Positions 1-11,287 are shown, counted from the first letter of the stretch. The stretch is 64,000 nt of DNA from Zygaena filipendulae (GCA_907165275.2 OU015649.1:4990001-5054000), one strand, 5' to 3'. Numbers and translations: made by a program. Notes: generated from the letters alone by a model not told the origin.

Positions 1-2467
1 TTGAGAGCTAAATGGTGACGTGTTTCAATTTCATCAGTTCCCGTTTTTGAGCTCTTAGACCAGCCGGTGTCGCTAGTACAGTATTTTATTTAAAAAAAAT
101 TCAAAAACGATTATTTTTCAAAAATCTTTTGCTACAATGGCAGCACTAATTGAGCACTAAATTATTAGCTCATGCGGATTCCGCTGCAACTGTATCATAA
201 CGCGGTCACGAAAGGTACACTGCTAGCTAAATCTGCTAGCTTAATTAAGTAAAAGTTATTGAAAAAAATTAAAAAAAAGGTTATTTTTCAAAAATTCTTT
301 ATTATACTGGCAGCACTAATTGAGCGCTAAATGGTGACGTGTTTCAATTTCATCAGTTCCCGTTTTTGAGCTCTTAGACCGGCCGGTGTCGCTAGTACAG
401 TATTTTATTTGAAAAAAAATTCAAAAACGATTATTTTTCAAAAAAAATTCGCTACAATGGCAGCACTAATTGAGCACTAAATTATTAGCCCATGCGAATT
501 CCGCTGCAACTGTATTGTAACGCGGTCACGAACGGTACACTGCTAGCTAAATCTGCTAGCTTAATTAAGTAAAAGTTATTGAAAAAATTAAAAAAAAGGT
601 TATTTTTCAAAAATTCTTTATTATACTGGCAGCACTAATTGAGCGCTAAATGGTGACGTGTTTCAATTTCATCAGTTCCCGTTTTTGAGCTCTTAGACCG
701 GCCGGTGTCGCTAGTACAGTATTTTATTTGAAAAAAAATTCAAAAACGATTATTTTTCAAAAATTTTTCGCTACAATGGCAGCACTAATTGAGCACTAAA
801 TTATTAGCTCATGCGGATTCCGCTGCAACTGTATCATAACGCGGTCACGAAAGGTACACTGCTAGCTAAATCTGCTAGCTTAATTAAGTAAAAGTTATTG
901 AAAAAAAGTAAAAAAAACGTTAATTTTCAAAAATTCTTCATTATACTGGCTGCACTAATTGAGCGCTAAATGGTGAGGTGTTTCAATTTCATCAGTTCCC
1001 GTTTTTAAGCTCTTAGACCGGCCGGTGTCGCTAGTACAGTATTTTATTTGAAAAAAAATTCAAAAACGATTATTTTTCAAAAATTTTTCGCTACAATGGC
1101 AGCACTAATTGAGCACTAAATTATTAGCTCATGCGGATTCCGCTGCAACTGTATCATAACGCGGTCACGAAAGGTACACTGCTAGCTAAATCTGCTAGCT
1201 TAATTAAGTAAAAGTTATTGAAAAAAATTAAAAAAAAGGTTATTTTTCAAAAATTCTTTATTATACTGGCAGCACTAATTGAGCGCTAAATGGTGACGTG
1301 TTTCAATTTCATCAGTTCCCGTTTTTGAGCTCTTAGACCGGCCGGTGTCGCTAGTACAGTATTTTATTTGAAAAAAAATTCAAAAACGATTATTTTTCAA
1401 AAATTTTTCGCTACAATGGCAGCACTAATTGAGCACTAAATTATTAGCTCATGCGGATTCCGCTGCAACTGTATCATAACGCGGTCACGAAAGGTACACT
1501 GCTTGCTAAATCTGCTAGCTTAATTAAGTAAAAGTTATTGAAAAAAATTAAAAAAAAGGTTATTTTTCAAAAATTCTTTATTATACTGGCAGCACTAATT
1601 GAGCGCTAAATGGTGACGTGTTTCAATTGCATCAGTTCCGTTTTTGAGCTCTTAGACCGGCCGGTGTCGCTAGTACAGTATTTTATTTGAAAAAAAATTC
1701 AAAAACGATTATTTTTCAAAAATTTTTTGCTACAATGGCAGCACTAATTGAGCACTAAATTATTAGCTCATGCGGATTCCGCTGCAACTGTATCATAACG
1801 CGGTCACGAAAGGTACACTGCTAGCTAAATCTGCTAGCTTAATTAAGTAAAAGTTATTGAAAAAATTAAAAAAAAAAAGGTTATTTTTCAAAAATTCTTT
1901 ATTATACTGGCAGCACTAATTGAGAGCTAAATGGTGACGTGTTTCAATTTCATCAGTTCCCGTTTTTGAGCTCTTAGACCGGCCGGTGTCGCTAGTACAG
2001 TATTTTATTTGAAAAAAATTCAAAAACGATTATATTTCAAAAATTTTTTGCTACAATGGCAGCACTAATTGAGCACTAAATTATTAGCTCATGCGGATTC
2101 CGCTGCAACTGTATCATAACGCGGTCACGAAAGGTACACTGCTAGCTAAATCTGCTAGCTTAATTAAGTAAAAGTTATTGAAAAAATTAAAAAAAAAGGT
2201 TATTTTTCAAAAATTCTTTATTATACTGGCAGCACTAATTGAGCGCTAAATGGTGACGTGTTTCAATTTCATCAGTTCCCGTTTTTGAGCTCTTAGACCG
2301 GCCGGTGTCGCTAGTACAGTATTTTATTTGAAAAAAAATTCAAAAACGATTATTTTTCAAAAAATTTTCGCTACAATGGCAGCACTAATTGAGCACTAAA
2401 TTATTAGCCCATTCGAATTCCGCTGCAACTGTATTGTAACGCGGTCACGAACGGTACACTGCTAGCT
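1..2467. repeat. 320-bp satellite array, eight copies
   Basis: A head-to-tail array. The landmark TTGAGCGCTAAATGG (TTGAGAGC in two copies) begins at 1, 320, 639, 959, 1279, 1599, 1920 and 2239, so the period is 319-321 bp. The last copy is cut at about 2467. Each unit is two diverged halves of about 160 bp: both end with a TTATTTTTCAAAAA tract and GGCAGCACTAATTGAGC, so the unit is a dimeric higher-order repeat. The array runs off the left edge of the window, so its true size is unknown. No coding potential is visible. Confidence 0.95.
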
Positions 2468-3047
2468 TAATAAAAAGTTAGCAGTGTTCTCATTTTTGTT
2501 CCACCTATCACAGCACCAAATTTTTTTTTTCAGCACTAAATTAGCACTAATTGAGCACTAAATTTTGACCTAAAAATCAATTGATTCTGCCGACTTGACC
2601 TTTCTAGCTTGACAGACGTGAAACAAAGCCTATGTAACTCCAGGTTAAGCTTAATCCTAAACCGCATGACAATCCGTTCAGTAGATTCGGAGATTATCGT
2701 GAACAGACAGAAAGACAGAAAAGATTTTTAAAAACCCTTTTTTTGTGCTTGGTTACTCTTCCCCCCCCCCCCCCGTCCGTCCGCTCCGTTCCGTCCCCTG
2801 TCAGTTTTTGTTAAAAATATTCAATGTACAGAATCGCGGATTCTTTCTATCTTTTATAGATAGATAGATAGATATGTAGACCTCCAACCGCACTAAACAA
2901 TAAACCTTTCGACAGCATCTCCTGCGCAAAAAACAGTCGATGACACCCGGCACAGAAGAAGATGATATTGACAATTTTATTTATTTTATTTTTTTAAATT
3001 ATTTATTTAAAGTTTAATTATTTATTTAATTTATTTATTTTACTAGC
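2468..3047. other. Array edge and low-complexity DNA
   Basis: No gene is visible. The stretch holds broken satellite fragments (GCACTAATTGAGCACTAAAT near 2545), a pure C run at about 2761-2774 followed by GTCC-type repeats, a short GATA microsatellite near 2855-2873, and TTTATTT-rich DNA at about 2970-3047. Confidence 0.7.
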
Positions 3048-3600
3048 TATTATATTCTAGCGTGTCCCCGCGGTGTCATCCGCGTTAATTTCAAAGATCC
3101 TGCGGGAATTCCGGGATAAAAAGTACCCTATCTGTTATTCTGAATTGCTTCTACTTGAAGCAAGATCAAAATATTAGCCTATACATGCATTTAATTTTCG
3201 ACGTTTACAAAATAATGGTTAACGACATCTCTTGATTATTTCAGGAATAAATGAAATTTTAACCGTCGAGAACCTGTATCACGCACATACAGGCACAGGA
3301 CAGTTCAAATTTCAAAAAACTTTTGTTAGCAATACATAGATGGCGCAATATTAATACAATAATTATTAGCCAAGCTTGGTAAAAAATCCTATAGAGCAGA
3401 TAGCAGACAGTAGATATATAATATGATACTTAATAGGAATCTATAGCTATTATTATTATTTTTTGATATTTTTATAGCTGTTTTATTGTAAAGTTTCAAA
3501 TATTGTTTCAAATATTGTAAAGTTGAAATCCATTCAGTAGTTTTTGCGTGAAAACGTAACAAACATCCATACAATCCATACAAACTTTATAATATAAAGA
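3048..3600 (+). repeat. Interspersed repeat R1 (CCGCGG-headed), split copy
   Basis: The head is CTAGC...CCCCGCGGTGTCATCCGCG, followed by GGGAATTCCGGGATAAAAAGTACC. A tail of the same family (TTCAGTAGTTTTTGCGTGAAAA...AACAAAC) lies near 3525-3600. The family recurs more than 20 times in this window and is called R1 here. It resembles the abundant short repeats of lepidopteran genomes; I do not assign it to a named superfamily. Confidence 0.6.
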
Positions 3601-3829
3601 TTTTTAGAATAATAAGTAAGGATTTCATTTATTAAAATTAATCGAGTAGTAGTAAAAGCTTAGTAAGCAAAGTCGTCTTGTTGCCGCTAACACTTCGACA
3701 TCCTCCCTTGTTGCTAGCTCAAAGACAACTGAACTGAAGTAACTGAACGCACTGCAGGCCGCAGCTCTTTTGTCTCTTTTCCATCGATCGTGCGGTCGCG
3801 GTCGCACACACGAGCGACGGGACGAGGCA

Positions 3830-3985
3830 GCGTTTACACTCGCACCTCGTACCCCACCACGAAACGAAGCACAAGACGAGGAACGAGGTGCGAGTGTAAA
3901 CGCCGATAAAACAGCGTTTACACTCGCGCCTCGTACCTGGCCACAAGACGAACCACGAGGCGAGGAACGAGGCGCGAGTGTAAAT
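3830..3985. repeat. Two tandem perfect-arm hairpins
   Basis: GCGTTTACACTCGCACCTCGT (3830-3850) pairs with its complement at 3883-3903. Ten bases later GCGTTTACACTCGCGCCTCGT (3914-3934) pairs with 3967-3985. Arms are 19-21 bp and loops about 32 bp. The two hairpins are diverged copies of each other. Open frames across this block, on both strands, are by-products of the repeat. Confidence 0.85.
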
Positions 3986-4334
3986 CCCGTATCAGGGTTG
4001 TTGACGAGTGAAAGCCGTATCGAAAACACGCGTGTCACGTTTTTCGTTATTTCAGTCACTTTTCAGCATCTATTTTGGACCCTGAGCAGGAAACTAACTT
4101 TCAAGAGAGCTACCTGGGGAACAATCTAACATTGTCATTGGCGTTTCGCCATAATTGAAGAAGTAGATGAAGAGATTGTTATTATTAAGAAACATTGTCA
4201 TTGGCAAATTATAATTATAGACGCCATTATTAAAGAAGAAGAAAAAGAAGAACAAACCTCAGAAGAATAACTAAAGCATCTGATTATCATTCTTCTGAGA
4301 TCAAACATAAAAAAAAAACATACGCGTCCGTTAC

Positions 4335-4535
4335 GCGTGCTACGGCAAAGGAAGCTGAGTCCATACAGCCAATTCAGCACTATTTTTCTTTCGAAATTAT
4401 TTACATCGAAATGCATTGGTGAGATACATTTTTAGATGCTTTATTGGAACTTTTGGTAGCAAATCTTCACAGTTGAACTTTAATAGAACTGGACTGGACT
4501 TAGCTTCCTTTGCCTTCCCCATTGGGATAGTCCGC
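4335..4535 (-). repeat. Dispersed repeat shared with the Acinus promoter
   Basis: Read on the minus strand, this shows the same order of blocks as 13391-13530: TTCAACTG-GAAGATTTGCT, CCAAAAGTTCC, CATTTCGATGTAAATAA, GAATTGGCT-TATGGACT. Identity is roughly 80 percent by eye. A second short piece of the family in the opposite direction (GGACTTAGCTTCCTTTGCC) follows at about 4498. Confidence 0.6.
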
Positions 4536-5173
4536 ACTCCGCAGTCCGCACTCCGCACATAGGGATGCAACATCGCTCATAAAAAAACATCGATGTTAGA
4601 ACATCGATATTTAAAAAATTGAAACGTCGATTTTAGAAACATCGAAGCCTATGAACGATATATGGATGTTTTTTTAGCAGAAATGAGAGACTACTTAATT
4701 TTTTTTTTAAAGACTAATCTTTATTTTAACAGATTTTTTTTAATTCTGTGTTAAAAAATCAATACACACGTATTTAATTTTTTATTACAGAATTTAGAAA
4801 TAATAATTTTGACAACCTGGTAGTAAGCGGTTTCTCTCCTGGGTGATTGTAGCTCCAGCTAGTAAAATCCTTATAAAAGAATAAGAAATAACAATTAGAA
4901 AAATATAAGAAGCCAAAAACCCCCAGAAATACCCCAAAAAATAAGACCATAAGAAATCTCACCGCATTTACCCCTTAAATTTGGGGGGAAACTCCTAAGT
5001 TGGGAACTGTGTGTTAAAATGGGCGAGCGTGCTATGTAATCAACCTCCTTAATGTTTGAAAAATGCTATAGTTTACTTTTCTGTTCTCTGTCAATTCATT
5101 ATGATTTGGTGTCAACTAAAATGTGTTTTTAATTTACATTATTGGCGACGAATAATGGGATTTAGTTACAAAG

Positions 5174-6080
5174 ATGGACCCAAAACAGTTTATCGACTTT
5201 ATAGATTTCAACAACAGTCTCAACAACAATTAACAGAATTGTTGCAAGCTTTAACAACACCAGCAATTCCATCAACATCAAAGACATCGGATACAGTAAG
5301 AAAAAAAATCGTAGTTTTTCTAAGGATAAATTTAATCCAGAAACCACATCGGTGGATAATTTCATCGAACTTTTCGAAGGAAAATGCAGAATTTACGGAA
5401 ATGAGTACACAGATATACAAAAAGATTTGTTCATAACTTGCCTATCAGTAGATGTGTTCTACAAAATAAAAACATCATTCTTAGGTACATTTAAGGAACG
5501 TTCTTACGGAGAACTAAAAACGAAATTATACAGCTTCTATGCAAATCGAACGACCCGTTATAAGGCTCTTACACAATTTTGGAGCTGTACGAGGAAAGAA
5601 GGTGAATCAATGGAAACTTATGCCACAGATAATATAATACTATACTAGCTTATGCAAACAAAAGTAAAGAGCTTAGTAAAGATTGTGGTTATGAAGGTAA
5701 GCTTTTAGAACGCCAACTACGAGACCGTTTTGCAATTGGTCTTAATCATGCAATGTTAGAAATTGATTTGAAACAGAAGTGGCCAGAATTGCAAGACCGT
5801 GATAACGATGGAAACATAACAGAAGTAACATTTCAACAAATTTTTGCTTCTAGAGAGCTAGTAGAAAACGATAATGCTAACAATAATAATACAGTTCAAC
5901 GAATAAAACGAAAGAGTCTGGACAAGCCCACAAACAATTACAAGCAACGAGCCCTTACTAAAAACTAATGCAAGAGGTGCGGAAAAACTAAGAAACATGA
6001 CATTAATGGATGTGAAGCTATGGGGCACATTTGCAAAGAGTGCAATACGGAAGGCCATTTTTAAAGTTTCTGCCTAAAGA
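5174..6080 (+). pseudogene. gag remnant of the gypsy element
   Basis: The frame opening with ATG at 5174 reads MDPKQFIDFIDFNNSLNNN and then breaks. Gag-like sequence continues in other frames at 5352-5648 and 5753-5968. A zinc-knuckle-like segment with CKRCGKTKKH and later GHICKECNTEGHF lies near 5968-6062. Several stops and frameshifts make it non-functional. Confidence 0.65.
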
Positions 6081-6142
6081 CAGGAAGAGTATATTTATCA
6101 TTTCGACGTGGAACATTCAACAAAAGAAACGTAAACAATGTA

Positions 6143-7125
6143 TTGCACAAAAGGAAAAACCATCCTAGAATAAACAGGTACTCGGCAAGTACTTCATCTG
6201 ATAACGACAGTAACCACGACTCCGATTCAAACGTGTACAAGTTCAATATTATTAACATGAGGTGTAAAAAGATTGACGTCACCATCAACGAATTTAAATT
6301 TACTATGGACTGGGACCCAGGCTCCATTTATTCAATCATAAGTACGTCATTTTGGAAAAAAATCGGATCACCTGAAATGACGGTAGGTCCGAAACTTCGT
6401 GCCTACGGCGACCACAAATTAAAGCCTAAAGGTCTAACAGACGTCAAAGTAGAAGTCCAGGGCGTACAAAAGATTGTGCCAGTAGTTGTAATGAAACATG
6501 CTAACCTCATGCTCTTCGGACTTCAATGGAGCGAAATGTTCAACATGAACTTTCCCAGTTCAGTTTACTCGATACAAAGTCAAACAACGTCACTCAAACA
6601 AATAATTGACGCTCACAAAGAGCTTTTTGATGAAAAACTAGGAGCAGTAAAAAATTATGAAGTTAATTTACACATAAAACCTGGAACTGAACCTAAACAT
6701 TTACCGGTCAGACCAATCAAATTTAGTATTCTAAAAAATTGTTGAATTTGAACTTGAACGACTAATGCAAGAAGGGATTATTGAAAAAGATAAAAAAGAA
6801 CAAACTGGAAATGGATTGATTATGAAAACTCAATATTCGAGAAAACAAAGAAATCAAAATCTAAACCTCTAATGGCATTTAATGAGAAACCACCATTATT
6901 TTTAGCGTGTGATGCTTCAGAAAAAGGAAGTGGCGCTGTCCTATATCATAAAATTAATAATATCGACAAACCGATAGCTTTCGCATCCAGAAGCACTTGC
7001 AATATTTTTCGGAGTAACAAAATTTGACCAGTATCTACGCGGATCTTTTACACTCGTAACAGATCACAAACCACTTATTCATTTACTAGGAACAAATCGT
7101 AACTTACTAAAACTGGTAAACAACA
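6143..7125 (+). pseudogene. pol remnant with reverse transcriptase deleted
   Basis: A 200-residue open frame (6143-6745) contains a retroviral-type protease region with the active-site segment FTMDWDPGSIYS, where a D-T/S-G triad is expected. It ends at the start of the RT region (VRPIKF). Shifted frames give LMQEGIIEK, then jump near 6820-6890 to RNase H-type sequence (LACDASEKGSGAVLYHK, about 6899-6950; LVTDHKPLIHLLG, about 7050-7090). The catalytic core of RT is absent, an internal deletion of several hundred bases. Confidence 0.7.
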
Positions 7126-7504
7126 GTAAAATGTGTTTTCAATTTACATTAGAGCGAAGCAAGTAAGCAACTGTTTCGTTTTGCATTCTACTCTTTGGTT
7201 TTGCGCGCGTTTGTATTGCAGAGTGAACGAGACACTAAATAGAAAAATCTACGCTTGTAACTAACAGAGATATATTATGTTTATGTGTGAAGCTCACATC
7301 GTTCATAAAACATCGTTCATGAAGAACTATGTTACATCGACGTTTTAGGTTTCGATATCGATGTTAAAACATCGATGTTTATGATCGATTTATCGTTTCA
7401 TCCCTATGCAGTACGCACGGACGTCGCACAACACGGCACAACCACTCAGTGTCGAGTCCAAAAAGAAGAAAAAAAAAAAAAACACGGCACAACAACAACA
7501 ATAA

Positions 7505-8037
7505 GAGCGATGCCACACGGGCGTTGCAGCTGCGCTGCGTCGTCGTGCCGCGATGACTTCAACGCAGTGAATGCCACATGAGCGCTGCGTCGACGCTGCG
7601 TCAACGTAGTTAACTCCGTCGTCGCTGCGTTGGTGTAGGATGTCAGTCTTTGAACGACAATGGAGTTGAATAAAATCTTCATTTGATTTACCCCATAAAG
7701 GAGGTCTTTCTTGAACTAATGAGATAAGATAATCTATATCAATATCTTCCGCACTCATTTTCACAATAAAATGTGCAATAACGGTCACCTTCAATATGCT
7801 AATAAATACTGCGCTGCCGCTCCGTCGTTTCAACGCAGCTCCCTTCCCCACCTCGTCTCTTACCTCTCCTTGTACGTTGCGCTTGCGTTGCGTCGCCTTC
7901 CGTCATTTCAACGCATCGTGTGGCATGTCGTATGTAGAACAACGGAGCGTCACCGCTCAGTCTTTAGACATAAGTCTAATTAATTTGTGGACGCAGCGCT
8001 AACGCAACGCACAGACAACGCCCGTGTGGCATCGCTC
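7505..8037. mobile_element. PIF/Harbinger-type element, 533 bp
   Basis: The TIR GAGCGATGCCACACGGGCGTTG at the left matches its complement at 8016-8037 almost perfectly. The element is flanked by TAA on both sides (7502-7504 and 8038-8040), the 3-bp TWA duplication expected of PIF/Harbinger. Subterminal DNA is a lattice of inverted CTGCGTTG/CAACGCAG motifs. The interior carries a piece of a MADF-domain coding sequence on the minus strand, so it is probably an internally deleted derivative of an autonomous element. Confidence 0.8.
7630..7758 (-). pseudogene. MADF-domain gene fragment within Harbinger element
   Basis: From ATG at 7758 the minus strand reads MSAEDIDIDYLISLVQERPP and then LWGKSNEDF. 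This matches the start of a MADF (Myb/SANT-like) domain: hydrophobic helix, then ER-P-LW-K. Similarity stops after about 42 residues, and the frame then runs into repeat-derived TIR sequence. Harbinger transposons commonly encode a Myb/MADF-type DNA-binding partner of the transposase, which fits the host element. Not a functional gene. Confidence 0.6.
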
Positions 8038-8462
8038 TAATAGTTAATTAATTTAATTTGTATTTTGTGCTTTGTCTGTGTTCTGTCATCTGTGTTTGTG
8101 CTCCGCAGGTCTTTAGACCAGAGAGAAGGTAATCACTACGTTTTATTTAGACATTATGTCTAGTTAATTTGTGCTCCGCAGTCCTCACCAAAGAGTATAT
8201 AACCACTCTCACGTCCGCTATTTGATTAATAATAAAAATAATGAAGTGATAACTTTTAACTTTGCGCAGATCGTTCTTTATGTTTTGCACTTTATAATGT
8301 CTAAATAACTAAAAAAACGTTGAATTTTTCGTTACACTGTTGTGTTTTAGAGTTTTAAACTAGTTACGAAACATACAAAGTAATTATTACCGTGTTGTGG
8401 AAGATATACCTATTATTCTATTTTTTTTTGGGTTGGCTCGAAACTAGTGTTTAATTTGCACT
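8038..8462 (+). promoter_or_regulatory. Upstream region of MALSU1
   Basis: No gene is visible. AT-rich 5'-flanking DNA with two related short blocks (GTCTTTAGACCAGAG.. near 8110 and GTGCTCCGCAG at 8099 and 8171). The transcription start cannot be fixed by eye. Confidence 0.35.
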
Positions 8463-10385
8463 ATGTTTACTGATATTTTATTAAAGTCTTATTTAAAGAT
8501 ACCTAGGTTTAATAGAATACTTACTTATTGTTTTGATGGTACAAGACAAATACATTGTGGAGTATGCCTAAAAAATCCTCGAAATGCAAATAAAATGCTT
8601 AAGGTGTCTCCAGCAATTTCAAGCAAATATCAGGTAATATCAGAAACCAATGCCCCTTTAATCGAAAATACTGCCGAAGAGATATTTAAACGTGACGAAT
8701 ATTCTATTCTAACTGATGAATATGATGGCATCAACTTAAAAAGTAAGTACCTACATAAATGCCAACTAAAATTATTTGTTAATGGCCATTATTCCTTTTG
8801 CTATATTATGAAGGTGTCTATTACCCGATATGATAACTTTTAATTATATTTTAAGGAGGTGTAACTGGTGTATTTGAGATTGAAGATCTTGTAGATTTAT
8901 TGCAAAGAGAAAACTCAAAAAACATATTTGTAGCAGTCTGCCCGCCAGAAATTAACTATGTTAATTACATATGTATAGTCAGTGGTCGAAGTAAAAGACA
9001 TTTACTAGCGCTGGCAGAATTTGTGAGAAAAGTGTACAAAAAAAAATGTTGTAAAATGGACCATATACCTAAAATTGAAGGGAGAGACTCTGATGAATGG
9101 ATGGCATTAGATTTAGGTATGTACTTAACATTTATAATAATAATAATAATAATCCACTTTACAACACACAGATCTACTTGATCCCACACTAAGCTATAAG
9201 CTTGTGTCGTGGAAACCAAGCAAACGTGGTATATACTACATATATTATTACATATATATTATACTATAGATATATATATACACGCCCAGACTGGAAAATG
9301 GAACCCTGTGTTCATCACACAAAGTCCACCCCCACCGGGAATCGAACCCGGAACCTCTTGATTAGCGGGCAGGCATGGTGACCATTGCGCCAATCGGGTC
9401 GTCATTACACAAATATGTATATCTTGTTTTGCTGCTGTATCTCAAAAGGAAAAATGGCACCCTTATAAGGTCACTTTGTTGTACATCTGTCTGTCTAAGA
9501 TTCAACACCACTCTCAGGAAAGCATAGAGGTATCAAATTGAAATTAATACTTCAAATACTCAGGTGTGCAATCCCTTAAAGCAGTTAAATTACGAACTTC
9601 TTAGTCAACACAATCAAAAAATATGCAGCATTAATGGCCACAAGAAGCATTGTCTTACAGCTCATCTGATTACGATACATTTTAAGTTACATTGCAAAAT
9701 AAAGGTTTTTAAAAATTCAATTATCTATATCTTCTGACTTGATTCCTGTGTTGGATGAACTTTTACATACCTACATTTATACGGAACCCTTGGTGCATTT
9801 TTTTAAAATAAATTTATTTAAAATAATAGTAGGTATAGCTAAATCAGAACCAAATGTTCTAACATCCATTATACCTTCAGATTTCCTAAATTGGTTTCTA
9901 ACATATTGTAAAGTGTAATACCCGTTAAAGCAGAGCTTGTGCCATGTACTATGGATACCAGATAGCTGAAGCTTATATGTAAATACTATATATTTAACTC
10001 CCAGACTAACAAAACCACAGTAAATAGGTACAAACACAAAATGTTATCACTCAAACTTCCTGACATGGGGATTGAACCAAAGTGGAGTAGCAGTCACATT
10101 TGCTAACCACTAGACCAATGGTGCTTTAATGTCTCTCTCACATTAAAATTGTAACAACTATGTACCCGGTGTAATAAATGTATCTGTATTTATTAAATAT
10201 TTTTGTCTATTTTAGGAAATATTGCCTTGCATATTTTTTCGGAAAAAGCAAGAAAAGTTTATGATTTGGAAACACTTTGGGCTGTTGGGCCTGAGTATGA
10301 TGAGCAAGTCAACAGGAAGAGCGAAATCGTGGAGATGTTTCAGAATTATAGTTCATTTTTAAAAGATTTAAAACCCTTGTCTTGA
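8463..10385 (+). CDS. MALSU1: Mitochondrial ribosomal silencing factor MALSU1 (RsfS/Iojap family)
   Basis: Three coding exons, 8463-8742, 8856-9116 and 10216-10385, join in frame (AAGTAAGT and GGTATGT donors; AAG and TAG acceptors) to give 236 residues. The C-terminal half is the RsfS domain, with DEWMALDLG ending exon 2 and NIALHIFSEKAR then YDLETLWAVGPEYD in exon 3, the family signature. The N-terminus is rich in basic and hydrophobic residues with almost no acid, as expected of a mitochondrial presequence. Bacterial RsfS and human MALSU1 bind uL14 on the large ribosomal subunit and keep subunits apart during assembly or starvation. Length and architecture match MALSU1. A SINE and a second tRNA-headed repeat sit in the second intron. 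No defect is seen. Confidence 0.93.
9144..9400 (-). mobile_element. tRNA-derived SINE in MALSU1 intron 2
   Basis: On the minus strand the head carries an RNA polymerase III box B (GGTTCGATTCCCGG, near 9337-9352) and a tRNA-like 5' end near 9400. The body ends in an (ATT)n tail at 9144-9152. A nearly identical copy in the same orientation lies at 51021-51275. Confidence 0.8.
10040..10128 (-). mobile_element. tRNA-like SINE head
   Basis: On the minus strand a box A (TGGTCTAGTGGTTAGCA, 10103-10119) and a box B (GGTTCAATCCCC, 10067-10078) have the spacing of a tRNA gene, but no acceptor stem closes. This is a SINE head of a family different from the 9144 copy; its body may extend leftwards. Confidence 0.6.
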
Positions 10386-10486
10386 TTTAAGTTTATGGTC
10401 ATTATAATTTGAAGTGTGTTTATACTATGTATTATAATATTATCTTTGCTATGTATTATAGTATAAAGATTTTAAGAGACTAATTA

Positions 10487-10492
10487 AATAAA
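10487..10492 (+). terminator. MALSU1 polyadenylation signal
   Basis: AATAAA about 100 bases after the stop codon, followed by T/GT-rich sequence. Confidence 0.6.
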
Positions 10493-11281
10493 AACCTTTT
10501 GAAAGTCTCGTATAAAATGTTTATTTTTGCTTAATAACATAAAGTTCTTGATGGTTTTATATTTAAATTAAACTATGATTATTGTGAAAAAAAATATTAG
10601 GAGTCAGAATCATATAACTAAATGAATACGAAATTTAAAAACTGAAATACAAAATTTAAATCACTAGAAAATAATTACCAAAATATTATCTATTTCGAGA
10701 TAGATTTTGATATATTATAAAATAACAATTTTGGCATTGACATATTTATTTACTAGTTTGATTTCTAAATGCACTATGAGTAATGACAGTGTAAAATCAT
10801 ATAAAAGCACAGCAGTTTCATGCAACAATCACAAAACTCTTAGTCAGTCAAGATGCAGATTTTTTTATATACTAATTTTTTTTTATAGGTACCCTAAGTT
10901 TATAATGGAAGTAGCTTATAGTGTTTATACAAATTTAATAACTGAAAATATTTAGTTAAATTAAAACAAGGATCCAATCATAATGTCACACAAAATAATA
11001 TTGGACCACATTTGTGTTACTCATGACAATATTAGTTCTCATCACACCAGTGAAACAATATTCTTGAATTGTAATCAAGTAATGAAATACATAGGTAATC
11101 TTATAATGTTCTCATAATATTAATTTTAAATAGAAACAAACTTTGGTTACAAAAGCTCAAGTTATCATGAAATAATTCAAAGACTAGTGTTTACAAATTT
11201 AGAAATTTTTAAAGAAACCTATGAGGAAATAAATTACAAATTACAAAATGGTGCAAATTTCTAATTTTGTTTTAAATATTT
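10493..11281. other. Tail-to-tail intergenic spacer
   Basis: AT-rich DNA between the 3' ends of MALSU1 and cyclin Y. I see no gene, TIR or SINE. Short open frames here lack any recognisable protein and look random. Confidence 0.5.
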
Positions 11282-11287
11282 TTTATT
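11282..11287 (-). terminator. Cyclin Y polyadenylation signal
   Basis: TTTATT on the plus strand is AATAAA on the minus strand, about 70 bases beyond the cyclin Y stop codon. Confidence 0.5.

Larger units (their letters stand above)
5117..7150 (+). mobile_element. Decayed Ty3/gypsy-type LTR retrotransposon
   Basis: Remains of gag, protease and RNase H run in order on the plus strand, broken by stops and frameshifts. A 24-bp direct repeat (TAAAATGTG...AATTTACATT; 5117-5140 and 7127-7150, one mismatch) brackets the body and is probably the last bases of both LTRs. The left copy is followed at once by ATTGGCGACGA, a plausible primer-binding site. The rest of the LTRs is missing or unrecognisable. 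Confidence 0.75.
4556..7411. mobile_element. TIR element interrupted by a retrotransposon
   Basis: The left end CATAGGGATGCAACATCG...AAACATCGATGTT (about 4556-4597) matches, in inverse, the right end AACATCGATGTTTATGATCG...TTTCATCCCTATG (about 7367-7411). Both ends are rich in CATCGAT. The interior is mostly a decayed gypsy retrotransposon, so the simplest reading is a nested insertion into a roughly 0.7-kb non-autonomous TIR element. The terminal GGGATG resembles some hAT ends, but I could not find a convincing 8-bp target duplication. Confidence 0.55.

Noticed and set aside
1..2467. CRISPR-like array
   Set aside because: The repeat unit is 320 bp with no spacers, in an animal genome; it is a satellite.
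3625..4129. Overlapping open frames of 119-144 codons on both strands
   Set aside because: They are produced by the tandem GC-rich hairpins (TLAPRS/RGASVNA repeats appear on both strands) and match no protein I recognise.
9330..10128. Possible tRNA genes from box A/box B motifs
   Set aside because: The pol III boxes are present, but no acceptor stem closes and the sequences continue into SINE bodies; likewise at 39136 and 51240.
10707..10955. 82-codon frame beginning MIYYKITILALTYLF
   Set aside because: It lies in the AT-rich intergenic spacer, with no splice or codon bias and no recognisable domain.
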